DNA of 64,000 nt, taken from NCBI RefSeq assembly GCF_004117055.1, contig NZ_CP026363.1:1589001-1653000 (forward strand), in the 5' to 3' direction. The position numbers and the translations under genes were made by a program. This stretch comes from Brevibacillus agri (GTDB lineage: Bacteria; Bacillota; Bacilli; Brevibacillales; Brevibacillaceae). The first letter of the stretch is position 1. Each line of letters starts with the position of its first letter. Shown in pieces: positions 8,608 to 17,609 of the stretch. Below the pieces are notes generated by a model. It saw only the letters and a list, made by a program, of their open reading frames with translations, searched no databases and had not been told where the DNA came from.

Positions 8608-9932
8608 CGCTGCTTGGGCAATACATACGGACGAAATGGCTTGCGCGGCGCTTTTCCACGCGCGAGCAACTGGAAAAATGGCAGGATCGCCAAGTACAGA
8701 CGCTGCTTGCCCGCGTGCTGCCGGCCTCTCCCTTTTACCTGAAACGGATGGGGACGCTGCGGCTCGACGAGTGGCGCAAGCTTGCGCCGATTGACAAAAA
8801 GCTGATGATGGAGCATTTTGACGAACTGAACACGCGGCGCATCGCTAAAGAAGAGGCGTTTCGCATCGCGCTTGCGGCGGAGAACACGCGCGACTTCACG
8901 CCGCAGATCAAAGGGATTACGGTCGGCCTGTCGTCGGGCACGTCCGGCAATCGCGGGCTGTTTCTCGTCGGGCCACAGGAACAGGCGAAGTGGGCCGGAA
9001 CGATTCTCGCCAAAGCGCTGCCAGGGCAGCTCTGGTCCGAGCAGCGGATTGCCTTTTTCCTGCGGGCCAACAGCAATTTGTACGAGGCGGTCGACAGGCG
9101 GCGCATTCAGTTCGCCTTTTTCGACTTGCAGCATGCGCTGGCCGAACATCTGGAGCGGCTGAATCGCTATCAGCCGACTGTTCTGGTGGCCCCGGCGTCC
9201 ATGCTGCGCATGCTGGCAAAAGCGCAGCGGCAAGGAAGCCTGCGGGTGTCACCTGTGAAAGTGATCTCGGTGGCGGAGGTGCTCGACCCGCTGGACGAGG
9301 CGTACATCGAGGCGAGCTTCGATCAGCGGGTTCACCAGATTTATCAATGCACGGAAGGGCTTTTGGCGGTCAGTTGCGCGCACGGGACGCTGCACGTAAA
9401 CGAAGACATTTTGGTGATGGTAAAAGAGTACCTCGATGAGCGAAAAGAGCGGTTTTTCCCGATCCTGACCGATTTTTCCCGCGAGACGCAGCCGATCATC
9501 CGCTACCGTCTGAATGACATTTTGACGGAAAGGCGCACGCCGTGCCCGTGCGGTTCAATCTTCATGGCGCTGGAGTCGGTCGAGGGCCGCTCGGATGATC
9601 TGTTTTGGTTTTGGCATGAAACCGAGAACCGCCCCGTCTCGATCTTCCCGGACTTCATCCGGCGGGCGGTGATCGCCGCGTCTGCCGAGATCGAGGAATA
9701 TACGGTTCGTCAACTGAGCATGGAGCAGGTGGAAGTCGCGCTGCTCGTGAACGGCGCACAGGCGGCGGACGCAAAGCGGCAAGTGCGGCAAAGTCTCGCG
9801 GCGGTCATTCGCTCGCATGGGGGAAAAGTGCCAGCGATTGACTTTGTTCCGTACCAGCTTCACTCGGGCACGAAAAAACTGCGGCGCGTGGAGAGGGTGT
9901 TTGCGTTCGATGAGCAGCAAGGACGAAATTAG
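8595..9932 (+). CDS. CapK / F390-synthetase-like adenylate-forming enzyme
   Basis: The ATG at 8595 (MEIMTLL) follows GGGCGGAGATTTTTC and overlaps the MBL gene by 13 bp. The protein has 445 residues with the ATP-loop SSGTSG (113-118), the CTEG core motif and a C-terminal RYRLNDI/CPCG segment typical of the PaaK/CapK/F390 synthetase branch of the ANL superfamily. Members activate carboxylates as acyl-adenylates. No carrier domain is present. It may activate the acid formed by the upstream enzymes, either for lactone formation (OleC-like chemistry) or for transfer by the next gene product. Confidence 0.85.
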   Translation: MEIMTLLGQYIRTKWLARRFSTREQLEKWQDRQVQTLLARVLPASPFYLKRMGTLRLDEWRKLAPIDKKLMMEHFDELNTRRIAKEEAFRIALAAENTRDFTPQIKGITVGLSSGTSGNRGLFLVGPQEQAKWAGTILAKALPGQLWSEQRIAFFLRANSNLYEAVDRRRIQFAFFDLQHALAEHLERLNRYQPTVLVAPASMLRMLAKAQRQGSLRVSPVKVISVAEVLDPLDEAYIEASFDQRVHQIYQCTEGLLAVSCAHGTLHVNEDILVMVKEYLDERKERFFPILTDFSRETQPIIRYRLNDILTERRTPCPCGSIFMALESVEGRSDDLFWFWHETENRPVSIFPDFIRRAVIAASAEIEEYTVRQLSMEQVEVALLVNGAQAADAKRQVRQSLAAVIRSHGGKVPAIDFVPYQLHSGTKKLRRVERVFAFDEQQGRN

Positions 9933-11070
9933 GCTTTGCGAGGCACAAGAGCTGGCTCGCATGGATTGGGGGCAGCTTGAGGACGGGGAGTACGCTCGCG
10001 ACTATTTGACGGCGCTTCTGGCAGATACGCCGACGCGCCACGTCCACAACGTGCGCACGCAGTTGCTCGGGCTGCTGGCAGGAGGGCGAGTCATGCCTGT
10101 GACGGTCAATGACGCGGAGTACGACAACTCGTATGTGTGCTCGCCGTACACGCACTTTGTCGCCTATGCGCGCGAGGAACTGGACATGCTGGATTCCCGG
10201 CTGTTGAAGAGGCTGTTTACCCCCGTTCTGGCAGGAGTTGGACTATGGATGAAAAGAAGCCGCTGCAATCAGATTGCGATCGTGAACAACTGGTTGTTGT
10301 CGACGAATTTGTACCACGCCTGGACGGCGGAGCAGGCCGGGGAGATTGCGCGCTTTTGCGCCAAAAAGTTCCCGCGCCACGTCATTGCTTTTCGCTCTGT
10401 TTGCCAGCGGCTGTGCCCGGAGCTGTACAGCGGTCTGAAGCAAGCGGGCTGCATCATGGTGCCGAGCCGCTACGTCTACCTGTTCCACCCGGATTGGCCG
10501 GGCGAGGGCACGTGGCGGGTGCGCAATACGCTGTCCCGCGACCGCAAGCTGCTGGCGAAATCGGGCTACCGCGTCCTGCGCCACGATGAGCTGGCGGAAG
10601 GGCAGGCAGAGCGGATCGTCGAGCTGTACAACGCTTTGTACCTGGACAAATACTCGCGGCTAAACCCGCAGTTTAGCGAAGAGTTCGTCCGGCTGGCGAT
10701 GCGCAGGCGGACTTTGACTTTGATCGGACTGGAAAAGGACGGGCGGCTGGACGGGATTCTCGGCTACTTCGTGCGCAACGGAGTCATGACCACGCCTTTG
10801 TTCGGCTACGATACGAGACTGCCGAGAGAGACGGGGCTGTACCGGATGCTGTCAAGCCTGTTGGTGCAGGAGGCGGAGCGGGAAGGACTGCTGCTGCATC
10901 AGAGCGCGGGAGTGGGCGCCTTCAAGGCGGACAGGGGCGCGATCGGCGAGCCGGAGTACACCGCGGTCTACGTCAGGCATCTGCCGCCCTATCGGCGCTG
11001 GATATGGCAGGCGCTGGCCTTTTTGCTGGAGCGAATCGGGATCAGGCTGGTGGAAAAATACGAGCTGTAG
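9910..11070 (+). CDS. GNAT-like protein closing the six-gene cluster
   Basis: The ATG at 9910 (MSSKDEI) overlaps the adenylating enzyme gene by 23 bp. The 386-residue protein is soluble. Its C-terminal half (about 230-360) resembles the GNAT/FemAB acyltransferase fold, with an RNTLSRDRK stretch and a beta-strand-rich section ending in SAGVGAFKADRG. The N-terminal half is not recognised. As the last gene of the coupled operon it could transfer the activated acyl group, but catalysis is inference. No terminator was seen directly after it. Confidence 0.7.
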   Translation: MSSKDEIRLCEAQELARMDWGQLEDGEYARDYLTALLADTPTRHVHNVRTQLLGLLAGGRVMPVTVNDAEYDNSYVCSPYTHFVAYAREELDMLDSRLLKRLFTPVLAGVGLWMKRSRCNQIAIVNNWLLSTNLYHAWTAEQAGEIARFCAKKFPRHVIAFRSVCQRLCPELYSGLKQAGCIMVPSRYVYLFHPDWPGEGTWRVRNTLSRDRKLLAKSGYRVLRHDELAEGQAERIVELYNALYLDKYSRLNPQFSEEFVRLAMRRRTLTLIGLEKDGRLDGILGYFVRNGVMTTPLFGYDTRLPRETGLYRMLSSLLVQEAEREGLLLHQSAGVGAFKADRGAIGEPEYTAVYVRHLPPYRRWIWQALAFLLERIGIRLVEKYEL

Positions 11071-11166
11071 CGACGGCGAACTTATACACTTCGATCCGCA
11101 TCGTAACTTCCTTTGTGTACACTGACGGTATCACTTGCTACCTGTTTGCAAGAAGGAGGAAACGAG

Positions 11167-12063
11167 ATGAATCGGTTGTGGTTCGGAATGCTCGTGGTGG
11201 TCACGACGTCGCTGATGGGCTCGTCGTTTGCGGTAGGAAAAATCGGCTTGGCCTACTTCTCGCCGCTTTTGCTCGTCGGTCTGCGCTTTACGCTCGCCGG
11301 GCTGTTGCTGGCGCTGTGGGTACGGAAAAAACCGCTCCCGAGATCGGGGCGTGAGTGGGGGCAGCTTGGTTTGATCGGCTTTTTGCAGACGGCGGCGGTC
11401 ATGGGCTGTATCTTTTTGAGCCTGCGCACGATTACGGCGGGCGAGTCTTCGATCTTGACGTTCCTAAATCCGCTGCTCGTCGTCATCTGGGGGACGTTGT
11501 TTCTCAGAGTCACCTACCGGCTCTCGCAATGGCTCGGGGTGCTGATCGGGCTGTGCGGCGTGTTCATCACGCTCGGCTTTCATTTGCAGTGGGAGTCGGG
11601 GACGTTGTTCGGGCTAGGCTCGGCACTCGCCTGGTCGATTGCCACGATCCTCGTCAAACGGTGGGGCGTCCGCTTTAACGTCTGGGTGATGACGGCCTAT
11701 CAAATGCTGTTCGGCGGCCTGCTGCTTCTGCTCATGGGCGTGACGCTGGAGACGCCCAAGCTGATCGTGACCACTGCTTCGCTGTTGATCGTGCTGTGGC
11801 TTGCGATCATGGCTTCCATCGTGCAGTTCGCCACCTGGTTTTACTTGCTCAGTCAGGGAGATCCGGGCCGCACCAGCGCTTTTCTGTTTCTCGCCCCGTT
11901 TTTCGGCGTGCTCTCGGGCTGGGTGCTGCTGGGGGAGGTCGTCATGTGGCACGTGTACGCCGGGGGCCTGTTGATTTTTGCGGGCATATTTCTCGTCAAC
12001 TGGACGTTTGGCCCCCAAAAACAGTTGCTTGCTTCCTCGCATGCGGCAAAGGCGAAAGCGTAA
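11167..12063 (+). CDS. EamA-family DMT transporter
   Basis: The ATG at 11167 lies behind AGAAGGAGGAAACGAG, which decides the start over upstream in-frame codons. The 298-residue protein has ten hydrophobic segments arranged as two EamA repeats (about 1-140 and 145-285), as in drug/metabolite exporters. It directly follows the six-gene biosynthetic operon on the same strand, with a 96-bp gap, so export of that pathway's product is possible but not shown. Confidence 0.9.
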   Translation: MNRLWFGMLVVVTTSLMGSSFAVGKIGLAYFSPLLLVGLRFTLAGLLLALWVRKKPLPRSGREWGQLGLIGFLQTAAVMGCIFLSLRTITAGESSILTFLNPLLVVIWGTLFLRVTYRLSQWLGVLIGLCGVFITLGFHLQWESGTLFGLGSALAWSIATILVKRWGVRFNVWVMTAYQMLFGGLLLLLMGVTLETPKLIVTTASLLIVLWLAIMASIVQFATWFYLLSQGDPGRTSAFLFLAPFFGVLSGWVLLGEVVMWHVYAGGLLIFAGIFLVNWTFGPQKQLLASSHAAKAKA

Positions 12064-12081
12064 GGCCTCAGGAAAGCTCGC

Positions 12082-12789
12082 CTAGACGCGTTCCTTGCCG
12101 CTTTTGACTTCCAAGCCAAATTCAGCGAGAAATCCGGCCGCGCCGTCCGGCGTGACGCGTACAGCCCGGCCGCCGGGAATTCTTTCGATCCAGCCTAGCT
12201 CAAACAAGCGGTTGGTCAGAGAAGCGCCGAGGCTGCCTGCGAGATGATGGCGGCGTTCGCTCCAGTCCAGGCATTGGCGGGCAAAGCGCCGTCTGCTTTT
12301 CGGGCGGGCGTCCACCTCGACGCCGAGTGATTGCAGCTTAACTTTGCCAGCTTCATTCAGCACAAAGTCTTGGCCGGATGCTTCCAAAAGCCGCAGCTCT
12401 ATCATTTTTTGCGTCAGGGCGACGCCGACTTCTCCTGCGAGATGGTCATAGCACGTGCGCGCATAGCGCAACACCCGCAGTTGCTCGGACTCGCGCAACG
12501 AGCGCACAGGCACCGGGTTCGCAATCGTCAAAAGCGCCTCCATGGCGTGAGCGACCTCGGGGCTTGCCAGTCGGTAGTAGCGGTGTCTGCCATGGGATTC
12601 GCTTTGCAAAAGCCCCCCTTCGACCAGCTTGGCCAGATGGGTGCTGGCTGTTTGCGGGGTGATCCTGGCGAGGCGGGCAAGCTCGCTGGCCGGAAGCGCT
12701 TTGCCGCCCATCAGGCTGACCAGCATGGAGACGCGGGACGGCTCGCCGATCAGGGAGGTAATTTCCGCAATATTCGGGCTAGTGTTCAT
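12082..12789 (-). CDS. ArsR-family winged-helix regulator
   Basis: AAGGAG lies inside the first seven codons of the longest frame, so I use the second ATG (12789, MNTSPNIAE), giving 235 residues. The N-terminal 85 residues are an ArsR-type winged helix (SELARLARITPQTASTHLAKLVEGGLL, in pieces SELARLARIT and ASTHLAKL). The C-terminal 130 residues resemble the ligand domain of longer ArsR repressors. Convergent with the EamA gene and divergent from the LysE gene at 12987. Target and ligand are unknown. Confidence 0.87.
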   Translation of the reverse strand: MNTSPNIAEITSLIGEPSRVSMLVSLMGGKALPASELARLARITPQTASTHLAKLVEGGLLQSESHGRHRYYRLASPEVAHAMEALLTIANPVPVRSLRESEQLRVLRYARTCYDHLAGEVGVALTQKMIELRLLEASGQDFVLNEAGKVKLQSLGVEVDARPKSRRRFARQCLDWSERRHHLAGSLGASLTNRLFELGWIERIPGGRAVRVTPDGAAGFLAEFGLEVKSGKERV

Positions 12790-12986
12790 TTGGCGACACA
12801 CTCCTTTCATTCATGATTCGATCATAAACGAAGTGTGTGTGCGAAGACAACGGCGAAAAAATGCCCGAGGCATTGGCTGCGCAATGATATTACACAACAG
12901 ACGTATCGGCATCCTGCAATAATGTACTATATCGCCATTCATTTTAAGGTGTAAATTACATGAGAATCCTGAAAGGAGTTTTTCTC

Positions 12987-13517
12987 ATGAATATTACATC
13001 TTTGCTAATTTACTGTTTTATTGTTACGTTTACACCAGGACCTACTAACATCGTCATATTGTCCACAGTGAATCATTTGGGGACAAAAAAGGCAATGGAA
13101 TATACGTATGGAGCAACGATTGCTTTTGGAATCTTACTTGCTGTTTCTGGTACGTTGAATACGATGCTGGCGACGATCATCCCCAAAATTTTCATTATCA
13201 TGCAGATAATCGGAACCATTTATATGTTCTATCTCGCTTACCAAATTTACAAAATGGATTCATCAGACCGAACTGTAAACCAGACCGGCCCCTTTCTGAC
13301 CGGCTTCCTTATGCAGTTTTTAAATGTTTTTCCCAGCTATATCATGCCCTACTACAACGCTATGCCTGCGGTGACTCTCAGTGTGATCGCGATAACGATG
13401 ATTACCTGGATTGTTTTCGGTACAATCTTCAGGCAGTTTTTACAGAAGCATAAAAAGACAGTGAATGTAATCATGGCGTTATTTTTGGTTTATGCTGCCA
13501 TAATGATATGGGTGTAG
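12987..13517 (+). CDS. LysE/RhtB-family exporter, short
   Basis: The ATG at 12987 follows GAAAGGAG. The 176-residue protein carries the LysE hallmark FTPGPTN near residue 14 and several membrane helices, but is shorter than the roughly 200 residues usual for the family. The middle loop after GFLMQFLN seems compressed. Base composition is clearly lower in GC than the flanking operons, as is that of the next two genes, which suggests recent acquisition. It is followed by an AraC-type regulator remnant, a pairing often seen for LysE exporters. Confidence 0.85.
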   Translation: MNITSLLIYCFIVTFTPGPTNIVILSTVNHLGTKKAMEYTYGATIAFGILLAVSGTLNTMLATIIPKIFIIMQIIGTIYMFYLAYQIYKMDSSDRTVNQTGPFLTGFLMQFLNVFPSYIMPYYNAMPAVTLSVIAITMITWIVFGTIFRQFLQKHKKTVNVIMALFLVYAAIMIWV

Positions 13518-13543
13518 GGAAGCGAAGGAAGAGGTGAACCGGG

Positions 13544-13957
13544 ATGGACAAATTTATCTATAAAAAATCGGCAGGTATTACTGCCCTAGCGGCAAGTATT
13601 ACGGAGTTTACGTATAAAAAGCATTCCCACAAGGAATATGCAATCGGTGTCACATTGCGGGGGATTCAACATTATACGTTGGATGGCAGTTTGCAATTAT
13701 TGTATCAAAATGGTGTGATGCTTTTTCATCCGGAACAGGCGCATACCGGAATTTCACCATACCAGTACTTTCTTAATTGCAAGATAGAACGTGCCAAACA
13801 ACTCATAGAAAAAAAGAGAGATATTTATTCAGCAGTCGCCGAATGTGGTTTTGTTGATTTGGCGCATGTAAATAAACACTTTAAAAGCGTGTATGGAACA
13901 ACTGCCTTTGAATATTTGTCGCATGTGAATGGCGGAGGACGCAGGCCATGTAGATGA
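13544..13957 (+). pseudogene. AraC-family regulator with an in-frame internal deletion
   Basis: The 137-residue frame starts like an AraC regulator with an N-terminal cupin-type sensor (H at KHSHKEYAIG, then FHPEQAHTG near residue 68). It jumps directly to the second half of the AraC DNA-binding domain (SPYQYFLNCKIERAKQLI, AECGFVDLAHVNKHFK). Family members have about 270-290 residues, so roughly 140 internal residues are missing. That includes the rest of the cupin and the first helix-turn-helix. The frame is kept, but a functional regulator is unlikely. It probably once controlled the adjacent LysE gene. Confidence 0.75.
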
Positions 13958-14021
13958 TTGAGCGAAGTTATCTGGACGAGCGCGAATCAGTCGGCATTCG
14001 AAAATAAGGGAGGAGATTCCT

Positions 14022-14396
14022 GTGTCATTAAAAGTGGGAGAGGTTATCACGTTTGAACGAACTTTTACGGCAGAAGACGTGAAAGGGTTTACGAAAATTT
14101 CCGGTGATGAAGGAGTTCATCATGTTACCCCGGACGAACAGGGAAGGCTGGTCGTCCAAGGGTTATTAACTGCTACCTTGCCAACCAAAGTAGGGGGAGA
14201 TTACAACGTACTCGCCCGCACGATGAATTTTGAGTTTATAAGGCCGGTATTTACGGGAGATACAATCATTTGTGAGGTCACCATTGAGCGATTTGAAAAG
14301 CAAGCGAATCGAACGGCTATTTGTGCATCCTTTTTATGTAAAAATCAGCATGAGAAAGAAGTTTTGAAAGGGAATTTTTCAGGCGTAATCTTGTAA
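14022..14396 (+). CDS. MaoC-like hot-dog-fold protein
   Basis: The GTG start at 14022 follows GGGAGGAG. The protein has 124 residues with the MaoC/hydratase architecture: an N-terminal strand segment with VGEVITFERTFT, a central helix GLLTATLPTKVGG, and strands MNFEFIRPV and GDTIICEV. The usual catalytic Asp/His pair of R-hydratases (D-x4-H) appears here as GDEGVHH. An enoyl-CoA hydratase or thioesterase-like role is possible. It is low in GC like the two genes before it and has no obvious pathway partners. Confidence 0.75.
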   Translation: MSLKVGEVITFERTFTAEDVKGFTKISGDEGVHHVTPDEQGRLVVQGLLTATLPTKVGGDYNVLARTMNFEFIRPVFTGDTIICEVTIERFEKQANRTAICASFLCKNQHEKEVLKGNFSGVIL

Positions 14397-14428
14397 ACGG
14401 TGTCTGTTTTTTTAACAACGAAAGGCAT

Positions 14429-14881
14429 TCACAGCGTCACAAAGCGTATGCAGGACCGGAAAACCGATCCAGCAGGAGGGGGGAAATGGGCATGAAAAAG
14501 GGAATGGAAGGAATGGCTCTGCTGGGGACGTTTTTCGTCCAGTACAAACATGTAGCCGCTCGCACCGGAGTCGATGTTCGGGTTGATCGTTCGTGTTCCG
14601 TCCGCTTGCTTCGGACCGAGGATGTGCTGCTTCACTTGCTCTTGTGCATCTTCTATGCTGATTTTGCCTGCGTCGACTTGTTTTTGCAGGACTTCGATCA
14701 TCTCTATCGTCAGATGCACGTTGTTTTTCAGGATGCGCGAACCTAGTTCGCTCAGTCCAGCGCTGGCAGAGTTGTAGCCTTGAAAGCCGATGATAAGGCT
14801 GGGGATTGCCAGCAGCAGCAGACACATCATCACGAGCTTGGTACGCAATGATACGGATTGGGAATGCTGGACTGCTTTCAT
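14429..14881 (-). pseudogene. N-terminal stump of a methyl-accepting chemotaxis protein
   Basis: The first ~118 residues match the start of a chemoreceptor: a membrane helix (about 13-33), then a small Cache sensor domain with SRILKNNVHLTIEMI and SGYMFVLDEK. After DEK the sequence changes to unrelated residues and stops at about 150. The rest of the sensor, TM2, HAMP and the whole signalling domain are absent. The break lies near 14525. No good ribosome binding site precedes the ATG. This is a dead remnant. Confidence 0.75.
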
Positions 14882-15202
14882 AAAACTGAAAAACTCACTG
14901 CTTCATAAGATTTCGGATGAATGAAACACCAAGATGATCTCGACGGGCCGACCATTTTTCATAGACGCACAGTAGGGAAAAAGATTCGTCTAGGTTTAGT
15001 CTAAAATACCTATGTATAGTTATCGACAAAAGCTAGAAATAGATTTAGTCTAATTCAGCAGAAAATTTTAAATTTTTCCGAACGATGTGTAGCAAGTCTG
15101 CCTGGCAATGTTCAGGAATGGAGAAAAGGCGATCTTGCAGTGTTTGCCAGCGAGTCGTGGTATGATAGAAGAGAGAGAACGAATTGGGATGGAGGCTGCG
15201 TG
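14882..15202. other. Intergenic stretch with two TTTAGTCTAA copies
   Basis: No gene is seen in these 321 bp. The decamer TTTAGTCTAA occurs twice in the same orientation (14995-15004 and 15044-15053), 49 bp apart, in an AT-rich stretch between the chemoreceptor stump and lplJ. The function is unknown; it may be an operator pair or part of an older promoter region. Confidence 0.4.
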
Positions 15203-16195
15203 ATGAAATTCATAGATAACCAAGGCATTACAGACCCCCGCATCAATCTGGCTATTGAGGAATACGCGCTGAAACATTTGCCCGCAAGCGAAGATTACTT
15301 GTTGTTTTACATAAATGAACCTTCGATCATCATCGGAAAAAATCAGAACACGATCGAAGAAATCAATGCCGCCTACGTCGAGGAAAACAACATCCACGTC
15401 GTGCGCAGGCTGTCTGGCGGCGGGGCCGTCTACCACGACCTCGGCAACCTCAACTTCAGCTTCATCACCAACGACGACGGCGAGTCTTTTCACAACTTCC
15501 GCAAATTCACCGAGCCGGTCGTCCAGGCGCTGAAAAAGCTGGGCGTCGAGGCGGAGCTGACCGGACGCAACGACATTCAGGTCGGAGAGCGGAAAATTTC
15601 CGGCAATGCGCAGTATTCGACCAAAGGCCGGATGTTCAGCCACGGCACGCTGCTGTTTGACTCCGAAATGGAAAACGTGGTGTCTGCCCTGAAAGTAAAC
15701 GCCGCGAAAATCCAGTCGAAGGGCATCAAGTCCATTCGCAGCCGCGTCGCCAACATCTCCGAGTTTTTGCCGCAGCCGATGACGATTGAAGAGTTTCGCC
15801 TGGCGATTCTCCATTCCATTTTCGGGGAGGGCCAGGTCGAGGAATACAAGCTGACCGACGAAGACTGGGCGAAGATTCACGAGCTGTCCAAAGCCCGCTA
15901 CCAGAGCTGGGACTGGAACTACGGCAAATCGCCGAAGAGCAACTACCGCCAGACGAAGCGGTTTGAGAACATTGGCAGCATTGAGGTGCAGCTCGATATC
16001 GAGAAGGGAAAAATCAAGGAAGCGAAAATATACGGAGACTTCTTCGGCGTGCGAGACGTAGCCGAGTTGGAGGAACTGCTGCGCGATACGCCGTATGATC
16101 GCGCGTCTGTCAGCGAGCGGCTCGCCGGCGTCAACCTGCAGGAGTTTTTCGGCAACCTCGACCGGGAAGCGTTCGTCTCCTTGCTGATCGCATAA
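15203..16195 (+). CDS. lplJ: Lipoate-protein ligase
   Basis: The ATG at 15203 (MKFIDNQG) follows GGAGGCTGCGTG. The 330-residue protein is a full-length LplA/LplJ-type ligase: a catalytic domain with the lipoate-binding RRLSGGGAVYHD motif (near residue 72) and GRNDIQVGERKISGNAQ, then the C-terminal accessory domain. It adenylates free lipoate and transfers it to the lipoyl domains of GcvH and 2-oxoacid dehydrogenase E2 subunits in the cytoplasm. It stands alone, flanked by unrelated genes. Confidence 0.94.
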   Translation: MKFIDNQGITDPRINLAIEEYALKHLPASEDYLLFYINEPSIIIGKNQNTIEEINAAYVEENNIHVVRRLSGGGAVYHDLGNLNFSFITNDDGESFHNFRKFTEPVVQALKKLGVEAELTGRNDIQVGERKISGNAQYSTKGRMFSHGTLLFDSEMENVVSALKVNAAKIQSKGIKSIRSRVANISEFLPQPMTIEEFRLAILHSIFGEGQVEEYKLTDEDWAKIHELSKARYQSWDWNYGKSPKSNYRQTKRFENIGSIEVQLDIEKGKIKEAKIYGDFFGVRDVAELEELLRDTPYDRASVSERLAGVNLQEFFGNLDREAFVSLLIA

Positions 16196-16376
16196 AACAC
16201 GCATCGTCCGAAGCGGATTCGCGGACCGCCGCCAGTCTGTTGTTTTTTGGCACAGGCAAGAACAGGCACGGCAAAAAAACAAACGGACGTGACGGTTTCG
16301 CTGATCGCAAGCGGTTGCTGCCGCTTCGCCGGAAAACGGCGAGCCGCCTGTCACAAAAAAAAGGTGGTAGCAGACG

Positions 16377-17249
16377 ATGAGAAGTGAACGAGAAATGATG
16401 GAGCTGGTGCTGGACTTCGCGCGCGCAGACGAACGGATTCGCGCCGTGACGCTGGAAGGCTCGCGGAGCAACCCGCGCGCTCCGAAAGATATGTTTCAGG
16501 ATTACGACATCAGCTATCTTGTCACAGACATGCAATCGTTTTTGGATGACCCTGACTGGATTGATGTGTTTGGCGAGCGAATCATTTTGCAAACGCCCGA
16601 AGATATGGCGATGTTTCCGCCAGACCTGGGCAGACGCTTTTCCTACCTGATGCTGTTTACGGACGGCAACCGGATCGACCTGACCTTGATTCCGCTGGAC
16701 GAAAAGGACGAGTACTGCCGGGAGGACAAGCTGCTGCGCGTGTTGCTGGACAAAGATCAATGCTTGCCGGAGGTGCCGCCGTCGACGGACGAGGACTACT
16801 GGGTGAAGCGGCCTTCCGCGGAATACTTCCGCGACTGCTGCAACGAATTTTGGTGGGTCTCGACGTACGTGGCAAAAGGCTTGTGGCGACGGGAAATTTT
16901 GTTTGCCATCGAGTATCTGGAGCGCTACGTCCGGCCGATGTTGATGAAAATGGTCGAGTGGCGGGTAGGCATTCAAACCGATTTTTCCGTGAGCATCGGG
17001 AAGGGCGGCAAATATTTGGAGGCACATCTGACAGCCGAGCGGTGGCAAAAGCTTTTGTCCACCTATCCCGGCGGCAGCTACGAAGGCGTCTGGGCGGCAC
17101 TGTTTGCGATGGGGGAGCTGTTCCGCGAGGTCGCAAACGAGGTGGCGGCTGCCTTGGGCTACGCGTACCCGCAGGGGGATGACGAGCGGGTGACGCACTA
17201 TTTGCAGCGTGTTTCCCGGCTTGCGCCCGATGCCACGGAAATTTTTTGA
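16377..17249 (+). CDS. Aminoglycoside 6-adenylyltransferase (ANT(6)-type)
   Basis: The 290-residue protein has the usual length of the streptomycin adenylyltransferase family (AadE/AadK). The nucleotidyltransferase site is visible: LEGSRSNPRAPKDMFQDYDI, with GSR and the metal-binding DYD, and a third carboxylate in NRIDLTLIP. It should adenylate streptomycin at O-6. AGGTGG lies before the ATG. It is isolated and of native base composition, so it looks like an intrinsic chromosomal copy, as known for aadK of B. subtilis, and not a recent mobile resistance gene. Resistance itself cannot be read from the sequence. Confidence 0.92.
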   Translation: MRSEREMMELVLDFARADERIRAVTLEGSRSNPRAPKDMFQDYDISYLVTDMQSFLDDPDWIDVFGERIILQTPEDMAMFPPDLGRRFSYLMLFTDGNRIDLTLIPLDEKDEYCREDKLLRVLLDKDQCLPEVPPSTDEDYWVKRPSAEYFRDCCNEFWWVSTYVAKGLWRREILFAIEYLERYVRPMLMKMVEWRVGIQTDFSVSIGKGGKYLEAHLTAERWQKLLSTYPGGSYEGVWAALFAMGELFREVANEVAAALGYAYPQGDDERVTHYLQRVSRLAPDATEIF

Positions 17250-17425
17250 CCACACGAGCAGGGGAGGGTCCTAGCCCTAGCAGGTAGCCAGGACGCGGAT
17301 CGCACAGTGGCTGCTCGGTTGGCTCGGGAGCAAGCGTTATCATGGTGATCCCCGTGACCGTGATACGGCCGGGCAGACGTGATCGTTTGCACCAAGTTAA
17401 AAGGTAACGTTTCAAAATGAAAAGG

Positions 17426-17469
17426 AGGCTGTCCCAATCGTCGCAAGACAACGGGACGGCCTCTTTTTT
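17426..17469 (+). terminator. Rho-independent terminator
   Basis: AGGCTGTCCC (17426-17435) pairs with GGGACGGCCT (17453-17462), with one G-T pair, followed by six T. It ends the ANT(6) transcript and insulates the Fur-type promoter downstream. Confidence 0.85.
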
Positions 17470-17500
17470 GATTTTATATGCACGACGTAAATAAAAATCA

Positions 17501-17561
17501 TTGACATAAGCGTTCGAATATGTGATTATCAACTCCGTAACTGATAATGAGAATTATTATC
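17501..17561 (+). promoter_or_regulatory. Promoter with Fur box
   Basis: A perfect -35 TTGACA (17501-17506) is followed 17 bp later by a weak -10 GATTAT (17524-17529). The 19-bp GATAATGAGAATTATTATC at 17543-17561 matches the Fur consensus GATAATGATAATCATTATC at 17 of 19 positions and sits over the expected start site. Iron-loaded Fur should therefore repress the siderophore-binding lipoprotein gene at 17610. Confidence 0.88.
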
Positions 17562-17609
17562 ATAAAAATGGTTTACACCAAACACCATGGAGCAAGGAGA
17601 AATGAACGC

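Noticed and set aside
16325-16366. Hairpin TCGCCG-n5-CGGCGA before the ANT(6) gene as a drug-inducible attenuator
   Set aside because: The stem is followed by A residues and not T on the plus strand, and no leader peptide was found. It may only be GC-rich chance pairing.
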